Assembly: GCA_964485855.1 (NCBI GenBank)
Contig: CAZAKI010000004.1
Location: 1 to 64,000 of the forward strand
Length of the DNA: 64,000 bases
Direction of reading: 5' to 3'
Source of the DNA: UBA993 sp964485855
GTDB taxonomy: Bacteria; Bacillota; Dethiobacteria; DTU022
A program made the translations under genes and the position numbers. Of this stretch, positions 41,544-50,971 are shown piece after piece. Position 1 is the first letter of the stretch; each line of letters starts with the position of its first letter. The notes beneath the pieces were generated by a model. It did no database searches and had not been told where the DNA came from. It saw only the letters and a list, made by a program, of their open reading frames with translations.

Positions 41544-42737
41544 TTATATCTTGAAATAACTGAACAACTGGCCAAAATTCAATCCGGCGATTATTTTATT
41601 GCTATTGCGGTTGTAAAGCTGGCGATTTCCTTCTTCGAGGTGATAAGATTTAATGCCATGTGAAATTGACAAAAAGGTCTCAATATACGCTGCCAGCTGA
41701 TCGCAGGCTCTGATAATTTCGCCGTCCAGGGGACTGTACTGATCATGGTTATAATGATCACTAATCTCCTGGGAACTGACCTTAACTACCCGGTTATCCC
41801 GCATAATTTTTCCGGAGAACTCATTCTCGGTAAAATAACGCAGCTCCTGATGCCAGGTGGATGGCAGCAGGGGAAAAATGCGTTCCTCTAACTGACGATG
41901 TTCGATCTCTTTAATCAGCTCTTCAATACCCGCTACCGATCGTTTAACCGGTGATACGATGTCCCGGGTCAGCACTTCCGGTAAATCGTGAAAAAGACCG
42001 GCAAAATAATTGTTATAAAGGCGTTTTGGGCAGGCATCCAGCTCCAGAGAACAGAGATAGCTCATCATAGCCACGATTAGCATGTGCCCCATTACCGAAG
42101 TTTTTGGAACACGCGGTGACTGGGCCCAACGTTGTTGAAAACGTAATTGACCTACCAGGTCGAGGAAATTGCCGGTCTTCTTGCCTAAAATCAGTTTCTG
42201 GACCCCAGCCAGATCATAGTGTTCCTCAATTTGATTGGCGATTGTAGCCCTGGTCTCTTCCAGGCCGTAAAGACCTTCATTCAAACGATAGATTATGGAA
42301 AATTCCCAGTTAGTAGCCAGGTAGTGTGCGGCTTTCAGGATTCTTTTTTCCAAGGTGCTGCTTTCAGCTGTCTGATAGTAATCTTCCATTGCCGTGATCA
42401 TTTCAATCTTTAGATCTGCAACCCGTTCTTTTAACTGTTCAATGACCCATCGATTCAGTTGCTCTCCTTTTTCAGCCATTAGTTTGTAATATACTGGGGG
42501 CTTGATGTCAGTTAAGACGATGCGATGCAAAAATTCAAACAGCCCACCTTCGATTAGCTGCGGCCAATTAATTTGGGCACCGCGGTCAGCTTGCTCGATC
42601 TTAGCCAACACATAAGCATAAAACATTTTATGAGACTGCTTATCAAGTTCGGTAAAGTGCTCGGGCCGAATATGATCATTCCATCGCTGGATACTTGCCG
42701 CTTCAAAAAGCAGCTCCAACAGTTCTTTTCTGATCAC
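41544..42737 (-). CDS. HD-domain phosphohydrolase family protein (COG1896/YfbR-like)
   Basis: A 397-aa cytoplasmic protein. The C-terminal half has an HD metal site, His218 (SVMGHMLIVAMMSY) with His250-Asp251 (AGLFHDLPEVLTRDIVSPVK), as in YfbR-type 5'-nucleotidases. The first 45 residues (IQRWNDHIRPEHFTELDKQSHK) resemble the start of a second YfbR-like domain that appears degenerate because its HD pair is not evident. Start is GTG after GAGGGTGAATAAAG. First of a minus-strand run into plsY and der; substrate unknown. Confidence 0.75.
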   Translation of the reverse strand: MIRKELLELLFEAASIQRWNDHIRPEHFTELDKQSHKMFYAYVLAKIEQADRGAQINWPQLIEGGLFEFLHRIVLTDIKPPVYYKLMAEKGEQLNRWVIEQLKERVADLKIEMITAMEDYYQTAESSTLEKRILKAAHYLATNWEFSIIYRLNEGLYGLEETRATIANQIEEHYDLAGVQKLILGKKTGNFLDLVGQLRFQQRWAQSPRVPKTSVMGHMLIVAMMSYLCSLELDACPKRLYNNYFAGLFHDLPEVLTRDIVSPVKRSVAGIEELIKEIEHRQLEERIFPLLPSTWHQELRYFTENEFSGKIMRDNRVVKVSSQEISDHYNHDQYSPLDGEIIRACDQLAAYIETFLSISHGIKSYHLEEGNRQLYNRNSNKIIAGLNFGQLFSYFKI

Positions 42738-42762
42738 CTTTATTCACCCTCTCTGATGCAAT

Positions 42763-43365
42763 TTAGGGCTGCTGCTTTCGGCGAAGATTAAGCTTTGATT
42801 CGGTTCCGTTTAGCAAACGTTTGATATTGGCATGATGGCGAGCAATGATTAAGAACGCTGCAGCTAAACCAAAATAGATATAAACCGGATCAAAACCAAA
42901 AATCCAAAAATATAACGGCAACAGTAATGAACCGGTTATTGATGCCAGCGAAACATACCCGGTAAATCCCAAGATCAACGCCGCAGAGGCGAACAGGGCA
43001 AGCGTTACTCCTACTGAGATCGCCAGCAATACTCCAATCGCCGTAGCCGCAGCCTTACCTCCTTTAAAACCGATAAAAACCGGAAAACTATGGCCAAGCA
43101 TGGCCAACAATCCTGCAGCCAACTGCAAAATTGGCTGGCCGCCAGCCACCCTGGCTATGGAGACAGCGGCAAACCCTTTAAGCAGATCCAAGATAAAGAC
43201 CGGTAAAGCCACCTTCCAGCCCATTATTCTTAGAATATTTGTTGCCCCGATATTACCACTGCCGTGTTCACGAATGTCAGTTTTGCCAATCAGTTTGCCA
43301 AAAATATAGCCAAAAGGAATTGATCCTAAAAGATAAGCAATCATTAATATCATTAAATCCATCAA
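42763..43365 (-). CDS. plsY: Glycerol-3-phosphate acyltransferase PlsY
   Basis: A 200-aa membrane enzyme that acylates glycerol-3-phosphate from acyl-phosphate, the first step of phospholipid synthesis. Five hydrophobic segments and the three PlsY motifs are visible: GSIPFGYIFGK with REHGSGNIGATNILR, then KGFAAV, and GHSFPVFIGFKGGKAAAT. The length is normal. It overlaps the end of der by 4 nt (ATGA), so it is coupled to it. Confidence 0.94.
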   Translation of the reverse strand: MMDLMILMIAYLLGSIPFGYIFGKLIGKTDIREHGSGNIGATNILRIMGWKVALPVFILDLLKGFAAVSIARVAGGQPILQLAAGLLAMLGHSFPVFIGFKGGKAAATAIGVLLAISVGVTLALFASAALILGFTGYVSLASITGSLLLPLYFWIFGFDPVYIYFGLAAAFLIIARHHANIKRLLNGTESKLNLRRKQQP

Positions 43366-44693
43366 CTGAAAGCCCTCCGCTCTCTTTTTTTAAACTTAAT
43401 CCGGATTGGTGTGCCTGTGAAGCCAAATGACTCACGAATACGGTTCTCGAGGTAACGCATGTACGAAAAATGAATTAATTCCGGTTCATTGGCAAAAAAA
43501 ACAAAACTGGGCGGTTTGACAGCAGGTTGCGTCACATAATAGATCCGGACTCGTTTACCTTTTACTGTTGCTGGGGGATTAACGGCAATCGCATCCTCGA
43601 GCAGCTCATTTAATAGTGAGGTTGAAATACGCTTGTGCAGCTCCTGCCAGGTTTGAAGAATTAAAGGGTAGATTTTTTGTAACCGCCAGCCGGTTAAAGC
43701 GGAAATAAATACTACTTGAGCATAAGGCACAAAGCTAAATTGGCGTTTTAAGTTAATAATAAAATCAGCACGGGCATTTTCAGCGTCCCGTACCAAATCC
43801 CACTTATTAATTACCAGGATTAAGCCGCGACCAGTCTGGTCCACATATCCGGCCAGTCTTTGGTCCTGTTCGGTTATTCCGTCTAGAGCATCGATTAAAA
43901 GCAGCGCCAGATCCGCTCGCTGAACCGCTTTAAGCGATCGGAGGACACTATAGTATTCAACAGATTCCCTGACTTTACTTTTACGCCGCATTCCTGCGGT
44001 ATCGATCAAAAGGTACGGCTGTTGATCATACGAATAGAAAGTATCAATAGCGTCTCTGGTTGTACCCGGAATATCGCTGACGATCACTCTTTCTTCGCCC
44101 AACATTTTATTAATTAACGAAGATTTACCAACATTAGGACGTCCAATCACAGCAACCTTGACCGCATCAGGCAAATAATCTTCTGCTGCTTGAATTTTCG
44201 GATCCAGTTTGCTACTGATTAGATCAAGCAGTTCTCCTGTTCCCTTACCGTGAACTGCTGATAAAGGAAGAGGATCGCCAAAACCGAGACCGTAAAAATT
44301 GTACTTCATACTATCCTGTTCGAACTGATCGATCTTATTGACAACCGGGATAACCTCTTTACCACTTCTCCTCAGCATAGCGCTGATTTCTTCATCTAAG
44401 GCGGTAAGCCCCTCTCGACCGTCCACGAGAAAAATAATTAGGGTTGCCTCTTCGATCGCCAGTTGGACCTGGTTTCTAACCAGGGTGGAAATCTGATCAA
44501 CACGGCCAAACGTTATACCACCGGTATCAACTATAATCAGGCTTTTACCATTCCATTCAGTCTGACCATATAGCCTGTCCCGGGTTACACCAGGAACCTT
44601 TTCTTCAATCGCCGTTCTGGCTGTAGTCAACCGATTGAAAAGTGTTGACTTACCAACATTGGGGCGTCCCACAATGGCAACAATATTATTCAA
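43362..44693 (-). CDS. der: Ribosome-associated GTPase Der (EngA)
   Basis: A 443-aa GTPase needed for 50S ribosome assembly. Two tandem Era-type G domains are visible: GRPNVGKS at 9-16 with DTGG and NKID, and GRPNVGKS at 184-191 with DTAG and NKWD, followed by the C-terminal KH-like domain. The start is TTG, with GGGGAG about 8 nt upstream. It is coupled to plsY and follows DUF512 by 18 nt. Confidence 0.96.
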   Translation of the reverse strand: MNNIVAIVGRPNVGKSTLFNRLTTARTAIEEKVPGVTRDRLYGQTEWNGKSLIIVDTGGITFGRVDQISTLVRNQVQLAIEEATLIIFLVDGREGLTALDEEISAMLRRSGKEVIPVVNKIDQFEQDSMKYNFYGLGFGDPLPLSAVHGKGTGELLDLISSKLDPKIQAAEDYLPDAVKVAVIGRPNVGKSSLINKMLGEERVIVSDIPGTTRDAIDTFYSYDQQPYLLIDTAGMRRKSKVRESVEYYSVLRSLKAVQRADLALLLIDALDGITEQDQRLAGYVDQTGRGLILVINKWDLVRDAENARADFIINLKRQFSFVPYAQVVFISALTGWRLQKIYPLILQTWQELHKRISTSLLNELLEDAIAVNPPATVKGKRVRIYYVTQPAVKPPSFVFFANEPELIHFSYMRYLENRIRESFGFTGTPIRIKFKKRERRAFS

Positions 44694-44711
44694 GTTTATC
44701 TCCCCGGACTT

Positions 44712-46058
44712 TTAATTTTCTTCTCTATTCTTTAGAATAGTCTCCAATTTTTCTAACAAATCAAGCGGTCCTTCAACCGCCTTAACCGGCACTCCCAGTT
44801 TTGTTTCCAGTTCATTTAAGCTAAGATTATCCAGGAAAAGATCTCCGCCATTCCTTAGAAGGTTATTCGCGATGAAGATTAAATCTCCCTTCTCCCTTTC
44901 TTCAAGCGATCTGATCAGATCGCTGCCGGTTAGCAAGCCTGAAACGGTAACATCCTGTCCAAAAAAGTTATTTTCAATAATGAGCAGGTCAGTGCTTAAA
45001 TCTTTAATTCCGGATAGATAGATTTTCAAACCGGACAGTAGACTTGCAGCTGCTTTTCCACCTACCAAAATCACTTTAAACCCTTTACCGCTGACTTGTG
45101 GGTTTCGCTGTTTTAACTCGGCCAGCTGATTGAGAAACAGCCTGGCCATCCCAACTCCGTTTTCCAGCTGTGGGTAATCCTCATAATGATCATTTTCGGG
45201 GTAAGGCAAACCGGCTAGATTATAGAACTCATCTGCCAAAAAAACAAAACGACTTTTGCGGGTTTGTAAAAACTGATCCTGGATCAAACCAATCTCATTG
45301 ACCAGATCAAAAGCTTCAACTTTAGAAAATTTTTTAATTGCATAAAGACCTTGGCGATAATCGGTCAAGCCCACTGGAACCAGGGCGACACTGATCAGAC
45401 TGTTACCTAGCCGATCAAGAGTGTTTAATGTTTCCTCCAGCTCCTTACCGGTATTGATGCCCGGACAAAGCACAATTTGAACATGCATTTTTATACCGGC
45501 AGTACATAAAGTATAAAAATTATTCAAACCTTTAACCGCAAGCTTATTACCAAACATTTTTACTCTTAATTGGGGATTAGTTGTATGCAGTGAGATATAA
45601 AGAGGGCTAAGTTGCAACTTAATAATTCTTTTCATTTCCCCGGTTGAAAGTCGGTTTAAAGTAATGAAGTTTCCGTAGAGAAAAGATAACCGGTAATCAT
45701 CATCTTTAACATACAAGGCATTGCGCATACCGTCAGGATTTTGATCAATAAAACAGAAGATACAGCGGTTCGGACAAAGTTTCAGCTGATCGATGGTTAT
45801 CGGATCAAAACGCAGTCCTAAACTGGTTTCCGGTTTTTTGATAATTTTTTTACGGATCAATTTTCCCTGATCAGTTTTAAGCAACAAATTCAAACGTTGA
45901 TCGGCTTCAAGAATTTTAAAATCGATAATGTCCCCAATCTTTTGACCGCCTAAACGCATCAGTCGCCAACCGGCTTTGATGCCGACCTTTGCAGCGGGTG
46001 AGTCGGGAACAACATTATCGATCAGGTGTCCTTTTTCCAAAACATAATTTATAGCCAT
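44712..46058 (-). CDS. DUF512 protein with PDZ and radical-SAM-type domains
   Basis: 448 aa from the ATG at 46058 (AAGGA 10 nt upstream; a TTG two codons earlier also opens the frame). An N-terminal PDZ-like domain (VVPDSPAAKVGIKAGWRLMRLGG) is followed by a CxxxCxxC motif (CPNRCIFCFIDQ, near residue 95-102) in a radical-SAM-like TIM barrel and the C-terminal DUF512 region. It is a widely conserved Clostridia protein of unknown function usually encoded beside der and plsY, as here. A membrane-lipid or ribosome link is possible by neighbourhood only. Confidence 0.85.
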   Translation of the reverse strand: MAINYVLEKGHLIDNVVPDSPAAKVGIKAGWRLMRLGGQKIGDIIDFKILEADQRLNLLLKTDQGKLIRKKIIKKPETSLGLRFDPITIDQLKLCPNRCIFCFIDQNPDGMRNALYVKDDDYRLSFLYGNFITLNRLSTGEMKRIIKLQLSPLYISLHTTNPQLRVKMFGNKLAVKGLNNFYTLCTAGIKMHVQIVLCPGINTGKELEETLNTLDRLGNSLISVALVPVGLTDYRQGLYAIKKFSKVEAFDLVNEIGLIQDQFLQTRKSRFVFLADEFYNLAGLPYPENDHYEDYPQLENGVGMARLFLNQLAELKQRNPQVSGKGFKVILVGGKAAASLLSGLKIYLSGIKDLSTDLLIIENNFFGQDVTVSGLLTGSDLIRSLEEREKGDLIFIANNLLRNGGDLFLDNLSLNELETKLGVPVKAVEGPLDLLEKLETILKNREEN

Positions 46059-46081
46059 ACGCAAATTTTCCTTAAGAATGA

Positions 46082-46103
46082 GGGGCGAAAACTAATTCGC
46101 CCC
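46082..46103 (-). other. GC-rich hairpin between ispH-S1 and the DUF512 gene
   Basis: GGGGCGAA and TTCGCCCC form an 8-bp stem with a 6-nt loop in the 139-nt gap, just before the DUF512 ribosome site. No T run follows, so it is a hairpin that may attenuate or protect the message rather than a plain terminator. Confidence 0.45.
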
Positions 46104-46197
46104 CGGTCTTTAATAGTCTGTGTTCGATCAGCATGACAAAAGTTTTACTTTTAGCTGGAAACCATTTAATCGAAAATTCTTCTTTATTCGGTTATAT

Positions 46198-48267
46198 CTA
46201 ATTATTCTTTTCAGCTTCTGTCACTTCTGCATTAGGTTCTTCAGCCGGCTCAACCAGCTCTTCTGAATCAGCCGGATAATCTCCGTTCTCAAAAAGATCA
46301 CCGAAAACATCACCTAAAGTAACATTACCGTTTTCCGACCCATTAAAATCAGCAGCATTTCCGGCATAGGCAATACCACCGGCTTCTTTGATGCTGAGGC
46401 TGATTCGCTTGTTTTTCGCTTTAATTTCGATTACTTTTACTTCAACTTCTTCACCCTCCTGTAAAACTTCAGAAGGATGCTTGACATGAAAATCAGCCAA
46501 CTGTGATATATGAGCCAAACCTTCCACTCCGGGTTTTAATTCAACAAAGGCACCAAAATTTGCCAGTCTGGTCACTTTACCTTTAATAATTTGTCCGCTT
46601 TCCAACCCTTCAATAGCTTTAAGCCAGGGATCAGGAAGGGTTTTCCGGATGCTCAGGCTGATTCGTTCTTTTTCCGGTTGGACTTCCAGCACTTCGACCT
46701 CGACCTGTTCTCCTACTTTTAGAGCTTCACCAGGATGCTTAATCCTTCCCCAGGCAATCTCGGATACATGAACGAGGCCGTCTATCCCGCCGATATCAAC
46801 AAAAGCCCCAAAGTTAGTTAATCTTTTAACTTTACCGCTGATTACCGAGCCGGTTTCGATGGCTTTTAAAGTTTCCTCCTTCTTCTTCGCTTCTTCTTCA
46901 GCAACTATTGCCTTACGACTCAGAATCATTTTGCCTTTTTCCCGGTCGAATTCAATTAATTTAAACTGAAGCGGTTGTTCTTTAAAAACATTGAAATCCG
47001 GAATGTAAGCTGTATCAACCAGCGAGCCAGGCATAAAGCCTTCCACCCCTGAACCGAGATCAATAACCAACCCGGCCCCGACAACCTGTTTTACTTTTCC
47101 TTCAATCATCAATGATTCATCATGAGCTTCTTCCAGTTCACGCATCCGCTTTTCACGGGCCAACCGTTTATGTGAAACGACTACTTTCCCCTCTTGATCT
47201 TCATTCTCCAGAACGGTAACCTCGATGACGTCTTCCGGAACAAAAAGATCGGCTAAAGTTTTACCTTCAGCTAAATGCACCTCGTCACTGGGAAGAATAG
47301 CCTCGGTTTTACTGCCAATATCAACAAAAACTTCATCCGCGGTGACCCTGGCTACCTTTCCGGTAACCTGTTCTCCAACCAGTGCCACCTTCACTTCACC
47401 ATCAAATTGAAACAACTCGTCATTCTTTACTTCTGCGTTCTCATTTTCCATACTTTCCACAACCTCCTTGATCGTCCATGGGGGAGTTGAGGCACCGGCG
47501 GTAACACCAATAACCCCGTAGCTCTTAATAAAAGAATGTTTCAACTCCCTTGCACTATTTACCCGGCAAGCTGGTTTCAGCTTCCGGCATCTATCGAAAA
47601 GGGTTTTCGTATTTGCGCTTGTCTCACTGCCAACAACAATAAACGCATCAACCCTTTCAGCCATTTTTACAACTTCATCCTGCCTTAGTTTGGTCTCCGG
47701 ACAAATTGTATTATAAACCAAACCCTCATGATTTGCATCCCGAAAGATAGTTTCAGCCTGCCTGAACTGTTCGGCATTACAAGTGGTCTGGGCAATCAAC
47801 GCTGCAGGCTGTTCAGTAATCATGGCCGCGAGCTGTTCGGTTGAAGATGCAACTTGCGCCCTGCCGCCGGCCCAGCCTAATAACCCTTTTACTTCCGGGT
47901 GATCCGGGTTGCCAAAGATGATTATATTATAACCATCAGCAGCTAACTGGGCAGCAGTCTGCTGAACTTTTTTAACCCTGGGACAAGTTAGATCGATTAC
48001 TTTTAGATTGGGAATCTGCTTTAAGTTCTCGATTAAGCCAGGGGTTGCTCCATGGGTCCTGATTGCCAAAAAAGAGCCTTCTACGTTATCAGGATGTTCC
48101 ACGGTTTTTACCGCATGTTTTTCCAGGTAGCGCCCAACCGCTTCATTATGCACCAGAGGGCCAAGAACAGATCCACTGCCGCTAAGAGCCGCTTCTTCCA
48201 AGACAGCCTCGAGCGCCTTTTGTACCCCGGAACAAAAACCGGCATGCTTGGCATTGACTATTTTCAA
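46198..48267 (-). CDS. ispH: IspH-ribosomal protein S1 fusion
   Basis: A 689-aa bifunctional protein. Residues 1-280 are 4-hydroxy-3-methylbut-2-enyl diphosphate reductase, last step of the MEP isoprenoid pathway, with [4Fe-4S] ligands Cys12, Cys95 and Cys189. After a short acidic linker come four S1 RNA-binding repeats (about 295-365, 385-455, 470-540 and 555-625; for example GSVISGKVKRLTNFGAFVDI), then an acidic tail. This fusion is typical of Clostridia and related Firmicutes. The start is TTG with a weak ribosome site. dxs, the first MEP enzyme, is at the right end of the window. Confidence 0.94.
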   Translation of the reverse strand: MKIVNAKHAGFCSGVQKALEAVLEEAALSGSGSVLGPLVHNEAVGRYLEKHAVKTVEHPDNVEGSFLAIRTHGATPGLIENLKQIPNLKVIDLTCPRVKKVQQTAAQLAADGYNIIIFGNPDHPEVKGLLGWAGGRAQVASSTEQLAAMITEQPAALIAQTTCNAEQFRQAETIFRDANHEGLVYNTICPETKLRQDEVVKMAERVDAFIVVGSETSANTKTLFDRCRKLKPACRVNSARELKHSFIKSYGVIGVTAGASTPPWTIKEVVESMENENAEVKNDELFQFDGEVKVALVGEQVTGKVARVTADEVFVDIGSKTEAILPSDEVHLAEGKTLADLFVPEDVIEVTVLENEDQEGKVVVSHKRLAREKRMRELEEAHDESLMIEGKVKQVVGAGLVIDLGSGVEGFMPGSLVDTAYIPDFNVFKEQPLQFKLIEFDREKGKMILSRKAIVAEEEAKKKEETLKAIETGSVISGKVKRLTNFGAFVDIGGIDGLVHVSEIAWGRIKHPGEALKVGEQVEVEVLEVQPEKERISLSIRKTLPDPWLKAIEGLESGQIIKGKVTRLANFGAFVELKPGVEGLAHISQLADFHVKHPSEVLQEGEEVEVKVIEIKAKNKRISLSIKEAGGIAYAGNAADFNGSENGNVTLGDVFGDLFENGDYPADSEELVEPAEEPNAEVTEAEKNN

Positions 48268-48268
48268 T

Positions 48269-48868
48269 TTATAATTGCCCCGGTAGCATCCTGCTGATAT
48301 TATTCATAATCAAATAACTCATTTCTTCAAGTTGCTCTTTCTTTTCTGTTTTTTGTTCATAAACCAATGGAGGCAGAGTAAAAGGTTTTCCAATATAGAC
48401 TTTTAGCGGTCTGAATAAGCGGTATGGACCCTCAATTGCAACAGGCAAAATCGGAACCCCGCTGCGCACGGCAATTAAAGCCGCACCGTTAAATGCTTTG
48501 CGCAGCGCTCCACTTTTACTGCGTGTACCCTCCGGGAAAATACCAAGGACTTTTTCTTCCTTTAAAATCGTGTATGCCCTTTTAACTGCATAAAGATCCG
48601 TTTCCTGCCGGTTAACTGGAAAAGCGCCTACCATCAAGAGTAGCTTTTTTAGAATGATATTCTCAAAAAGTTCTTTTTTAGCCATGTAATAAATATGATA
48701 CTTCACAGGAATGGCCGCCCCGACTGCCATCGGATCCAGCATGCTGATGTGGTTAGCGCAGATAATAAAAGGTTTCCGGGCCGGAATATTGTCCCTGCCC
48801 CGGATCCTTAATAAGAAAAATAGTTTTAAAATAATTAGAAATACAAAACGGCCTATAATGTAAAGCAT
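48269..48868 (-). CDS. plsC: 1-acyl-sn-glycerol-3-phosphate acyltransferase
   Basis: A 199-aa membrane-bound acyltransferase that makes phosphatidic acid. An N-terminal hydrophobic segment precedes motif I NHISMLDPM (His and Asp catalytic), motif III FPEGTRSKSG and VPILPVAIEG. It sits between cmk and ispH-S1 with only 1 nt to ispH, the conserved Clostridia order cmk, plsC, ispH. Confidence 0.93.
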   Translation of the reverse strand: MLYIIGRFVFLIILKLFFLLRIRGRDNIPARKPFIICANHISMLDPMAVGAAIPVKYHIYYMAKKELFENIILKKLLLMVGAFPVNRQETDLYAVKRAYTILKEEKVLGIFPEGTRSKSGALRKAFNGAALIAVRSGVPILPVAIEGPYRLFRPLKVYIGKPFTLPPLVYEQKTEKKEQLEEMSYLIMNNISRMLPGQL

Positions 48869-48888
48869 CTTTCACCTTGCTTCCAAAA

Positions 48889-49551
48889 CTACTTAGCTTT
48901 TTGGGCAATTTCAACGATCAGATTAACTACCGCTTCGATCGTCAGATCGGTTGTATCAACAACAAGAGCATCAGGCACAATAAGCAGGGGTGAATCTTTA
49001 CGTTGCGAATCAATGATATCGCGTTTTTCTATTTCAGTGGATACTTCCTGCAGAGTCATAGTTACTCCTTTTACTTTTTGCTCTCTGTATCTTCTTTTAC
49101 TTCTTTCTTCCAATGAAGCGTCAAGATAGATTTTATAATTAGCATCAGGCAAAACCCGGGAAGCAATATCTCTTCCTTCCATAATAATGCCATCGGTTTC
49201 GGCAGCAATTGACTGTTGCAGGGCAACAAGGCGTTTCCTGACTATTGATATGGCAGAAACCGGTGAAACCAATTCATTTACGGCAGGCATACGGATTGCT
49301 TCGGTTACATCTTCGCCGTTTAAGTAAACCTCTTTCCCGGAACCTAGAGTAATATCGGTATTGGCTAGCATTTCCTGCAGGGCATCAAGATCGTCAAGAT
49401 CGATATTTTTACGAATCACTTGCAAGGTAACTGCTCTGTACATCGCTCCAGTATCAAGATACTTAATGTTCAATCGCTTTGCCACTTCTCGGGCAACAGT
49501 GCTTTTTCCTGATCCGGCCGGACCGTCAATAGCTATTTTCAGTTTATCCAT
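48889..49551 (-). CDS. cmk: Cytidylate kinase
   Basis: About 220 aa; phosphorylates CMP and dCMP. The P-loop GPAGSGKST, the substrate site YLDTGAMYRAVTLQ, EGRDIASRVLPDA and the lid SLEERSKRRYREQ are all present. The start is uncertain: ATG at 49551 (MDKLKIAIDGP) fits the family best, while a GTG at 49569 has no better ribosome site. Confidence 0.93.
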   Translation of the reverse strand: MDKLKIAIDGPAGSGKSTVAREVAKRLNIKYLDTGAMYRAVTLQVIRKNIDLDDLDALQEMLANTDITLGSGKEVYLNGEDVTEAIRMPAVNELVSPVSAISIVRKRLVALQQSIAAETDGIIMEGRDIASRVLPDANYKIYLDASLEERSKRRYREQKVKGVTMTLQEVSTEIEKRDIIDSQRKDSPLLIVPDALVVDTTDLTIEAVVNLIVEIAQKAK

Positions 49552-49680
49552 TTTATCAGCATCTTTCACGTGATTGAGGGTTGCCTTGGAGCGTTCCTAT
49601 TCTCTCATTATTAACAGTAATTTGCAAGCTTTCGCCCCTACCGTTCTGCTTTTAACAAAACAGAAATACCATATCGCTGA

Positions 49681-50409
49681 TTAAGATTCGATTTGCACCA
49701 TTTTTTTCAGATAAGAAATCTCTTCTGCGCTTAAGCGGCGGTACTTTCCTTCATCCAGTTCTCCCATATTTAGACCGGCAAAACTTACTCTGGTCAATTG
49801 TTTAACCGGATGACCGATTGCCGCGAGCATCAATTTAACCTGTCTCTTGCGGCCCTCAGTCAGAGTAATTTCAATCAGGGCCAGGTTCATCTCACGGTTA
49901 GCCTTGATCAGAGTTAAGGCGGCAGGTGCAGTCTTCGTTCCTGCAATCATCATGCCGCGTCTTAAGTGTTCCAGTTTTTCAGTTCCGGGTATACCGTAAA
50001 CCAAAGCCTGGTATCTTTTTTCTACCTGGTACTTGGGATGAGTTAGCCTATATGCAAGTTCACCGTCATTAGTCAATAATAACATGCCGCTGGTATCGGC
50101 ATCGAGACGGCCCACCGGGTATAAACGGAAATCCTGAAGATCGGCGATCAAATCAAGGACTGTTGGTCGATTATGGGTATCCTGAACCGTAGAAAGATAA
50201 CCGGGCGGTTTATTTAGTAGATAATAAATCTTAGTTTCTTGCGGGGAGACTTCAATCCCATCAACAGTTACAATATCGTTTACGCTGACGGCAGTTTGCG
50301 GGAGCATCGCTACTCGGCCGTTTAACTTAACCCGACCCTGTTTGATCAGCTCTTCTGACTTTCGGCGCGACGCAACTCCTGACAGGGCTAAATACTTAGC
50401 AAGCCGCAT
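49681..50409 (-). CDS. rluB: 23S rRNA pseudouridine synthase RluB-like
   Basis: A pseudouridine synthase (about 242 aa) with an N-terminal S4 domain (MRLAKYLALSGVASRRKSEELIKQGRVKLNG) and the catalytic motif GRLDADTSGMLLLTNDG, where the Asp is the nucleophile; RKRQVKLMLAAIGHPV is also typical. The ATG at 50409 follows the scpB stop by a few bases and gives the normal start; an ATG at 50424 is possible. Coupled to scpA and scpB, the usual Firmicutes order. Confidence 0.92.
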   Translation of the reverse strand: MRLAKYLALSGVASRRKSEELIKQGRVKLNGRVAMLPQTAVSVNDIVTVDGIEVSPQETKIYYLLNKPPGYLSTVQDTHNRPTVLDLIADLQDFRLYPVGRLDADTSGMLLLTNDGELAYRLTHPKYQVEKRYQALVYGIPGTEKLEHLRRGMMIAGTKTAPAALTLIKANREMNLALIEITLTEGRKRQVKLMLAAIGHPVKQLTRVSFAGLNMGELDEGKYRRLSAEEISYLKKMVQIES

Positions 50410-50413
50410 TCCA

Positions 50414-50971
50414 TCAGTTTCCATTTTCTGATGTAGTCTCATGCTCATTTTCAGCTTCAGCGTCTGCTTGCAATGACGGCAATTCAGCTAAATCTTTTAA
50501 ACCAAAGTACTTCAAAAAATCGGGGGTTGTACTATATAGCAGCGGACGACCCGGACCTTCCTTCCGCCCGCTAATTCTAATTAATTTACGCTTCACCAGG
50601 TTTTCTAAAACATGCTCGCTGCGCACCCCACGAATCGATTCAATTTCAATCCTGGTCACCGGCTGTTTATAGGCTATAATTGCCAACGCCTCCAGGGCGG
50701 CAGTTGAAAGATTACTAGAAACATCTTCGCTGAATGCTTTCTCCAGGTAAGGTGCAAGTTCCGGTACTGTTCCCATCTGGAAACCGGCTGCAGTTTCAAT
50801 CACCTGGATTCCCCGGGCTGTTTTTTTGAGATCTTCAGCCAGCTCAAGAAATAGCTTACTAATTTCTTCCGGTGATACCGCTAGGATATTCGCAATTTTA
50901 CCAGCTTTAACCGGCTCTTCACTTAAAAAAAGAATCGCTTCAAGGATTTTCTTCTGTTCAGTCTTATGCAT
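50414..50971 (-). CDS. scpB: Segregation and condensation protein B
   Basis: A 185-aa kite-family subunit of the SMC condensin complex. It shows two winged-helix domains (ILEAILFLSEEPVKAGKIANIL and AALEALAIIAYKQPVTRIEIESIRGV) and GRKEGPGRPLLYSTT. A negatively charged tail follows. It overlaps scpA by 8 nt. It acts with ScpA and Smc in chromosome segregation. Confidence 0.95.
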   Translation of the reverse strand: MHKTEQKKILEAILFLSEEPVKAGKIANILAVSPEEISKLFLELAEDLKKTARGIQVIETAAGFQMGTVPELAPYLEKAFSEDVSSNLSTAALEALAIIAYKQPVTRIEIESIRGVRSEHVLENLVKRKLIRISGRKEGPGRPLLYSTTPDFLKYFGLKDLAELPSLQADAEAENEHETTSENGN

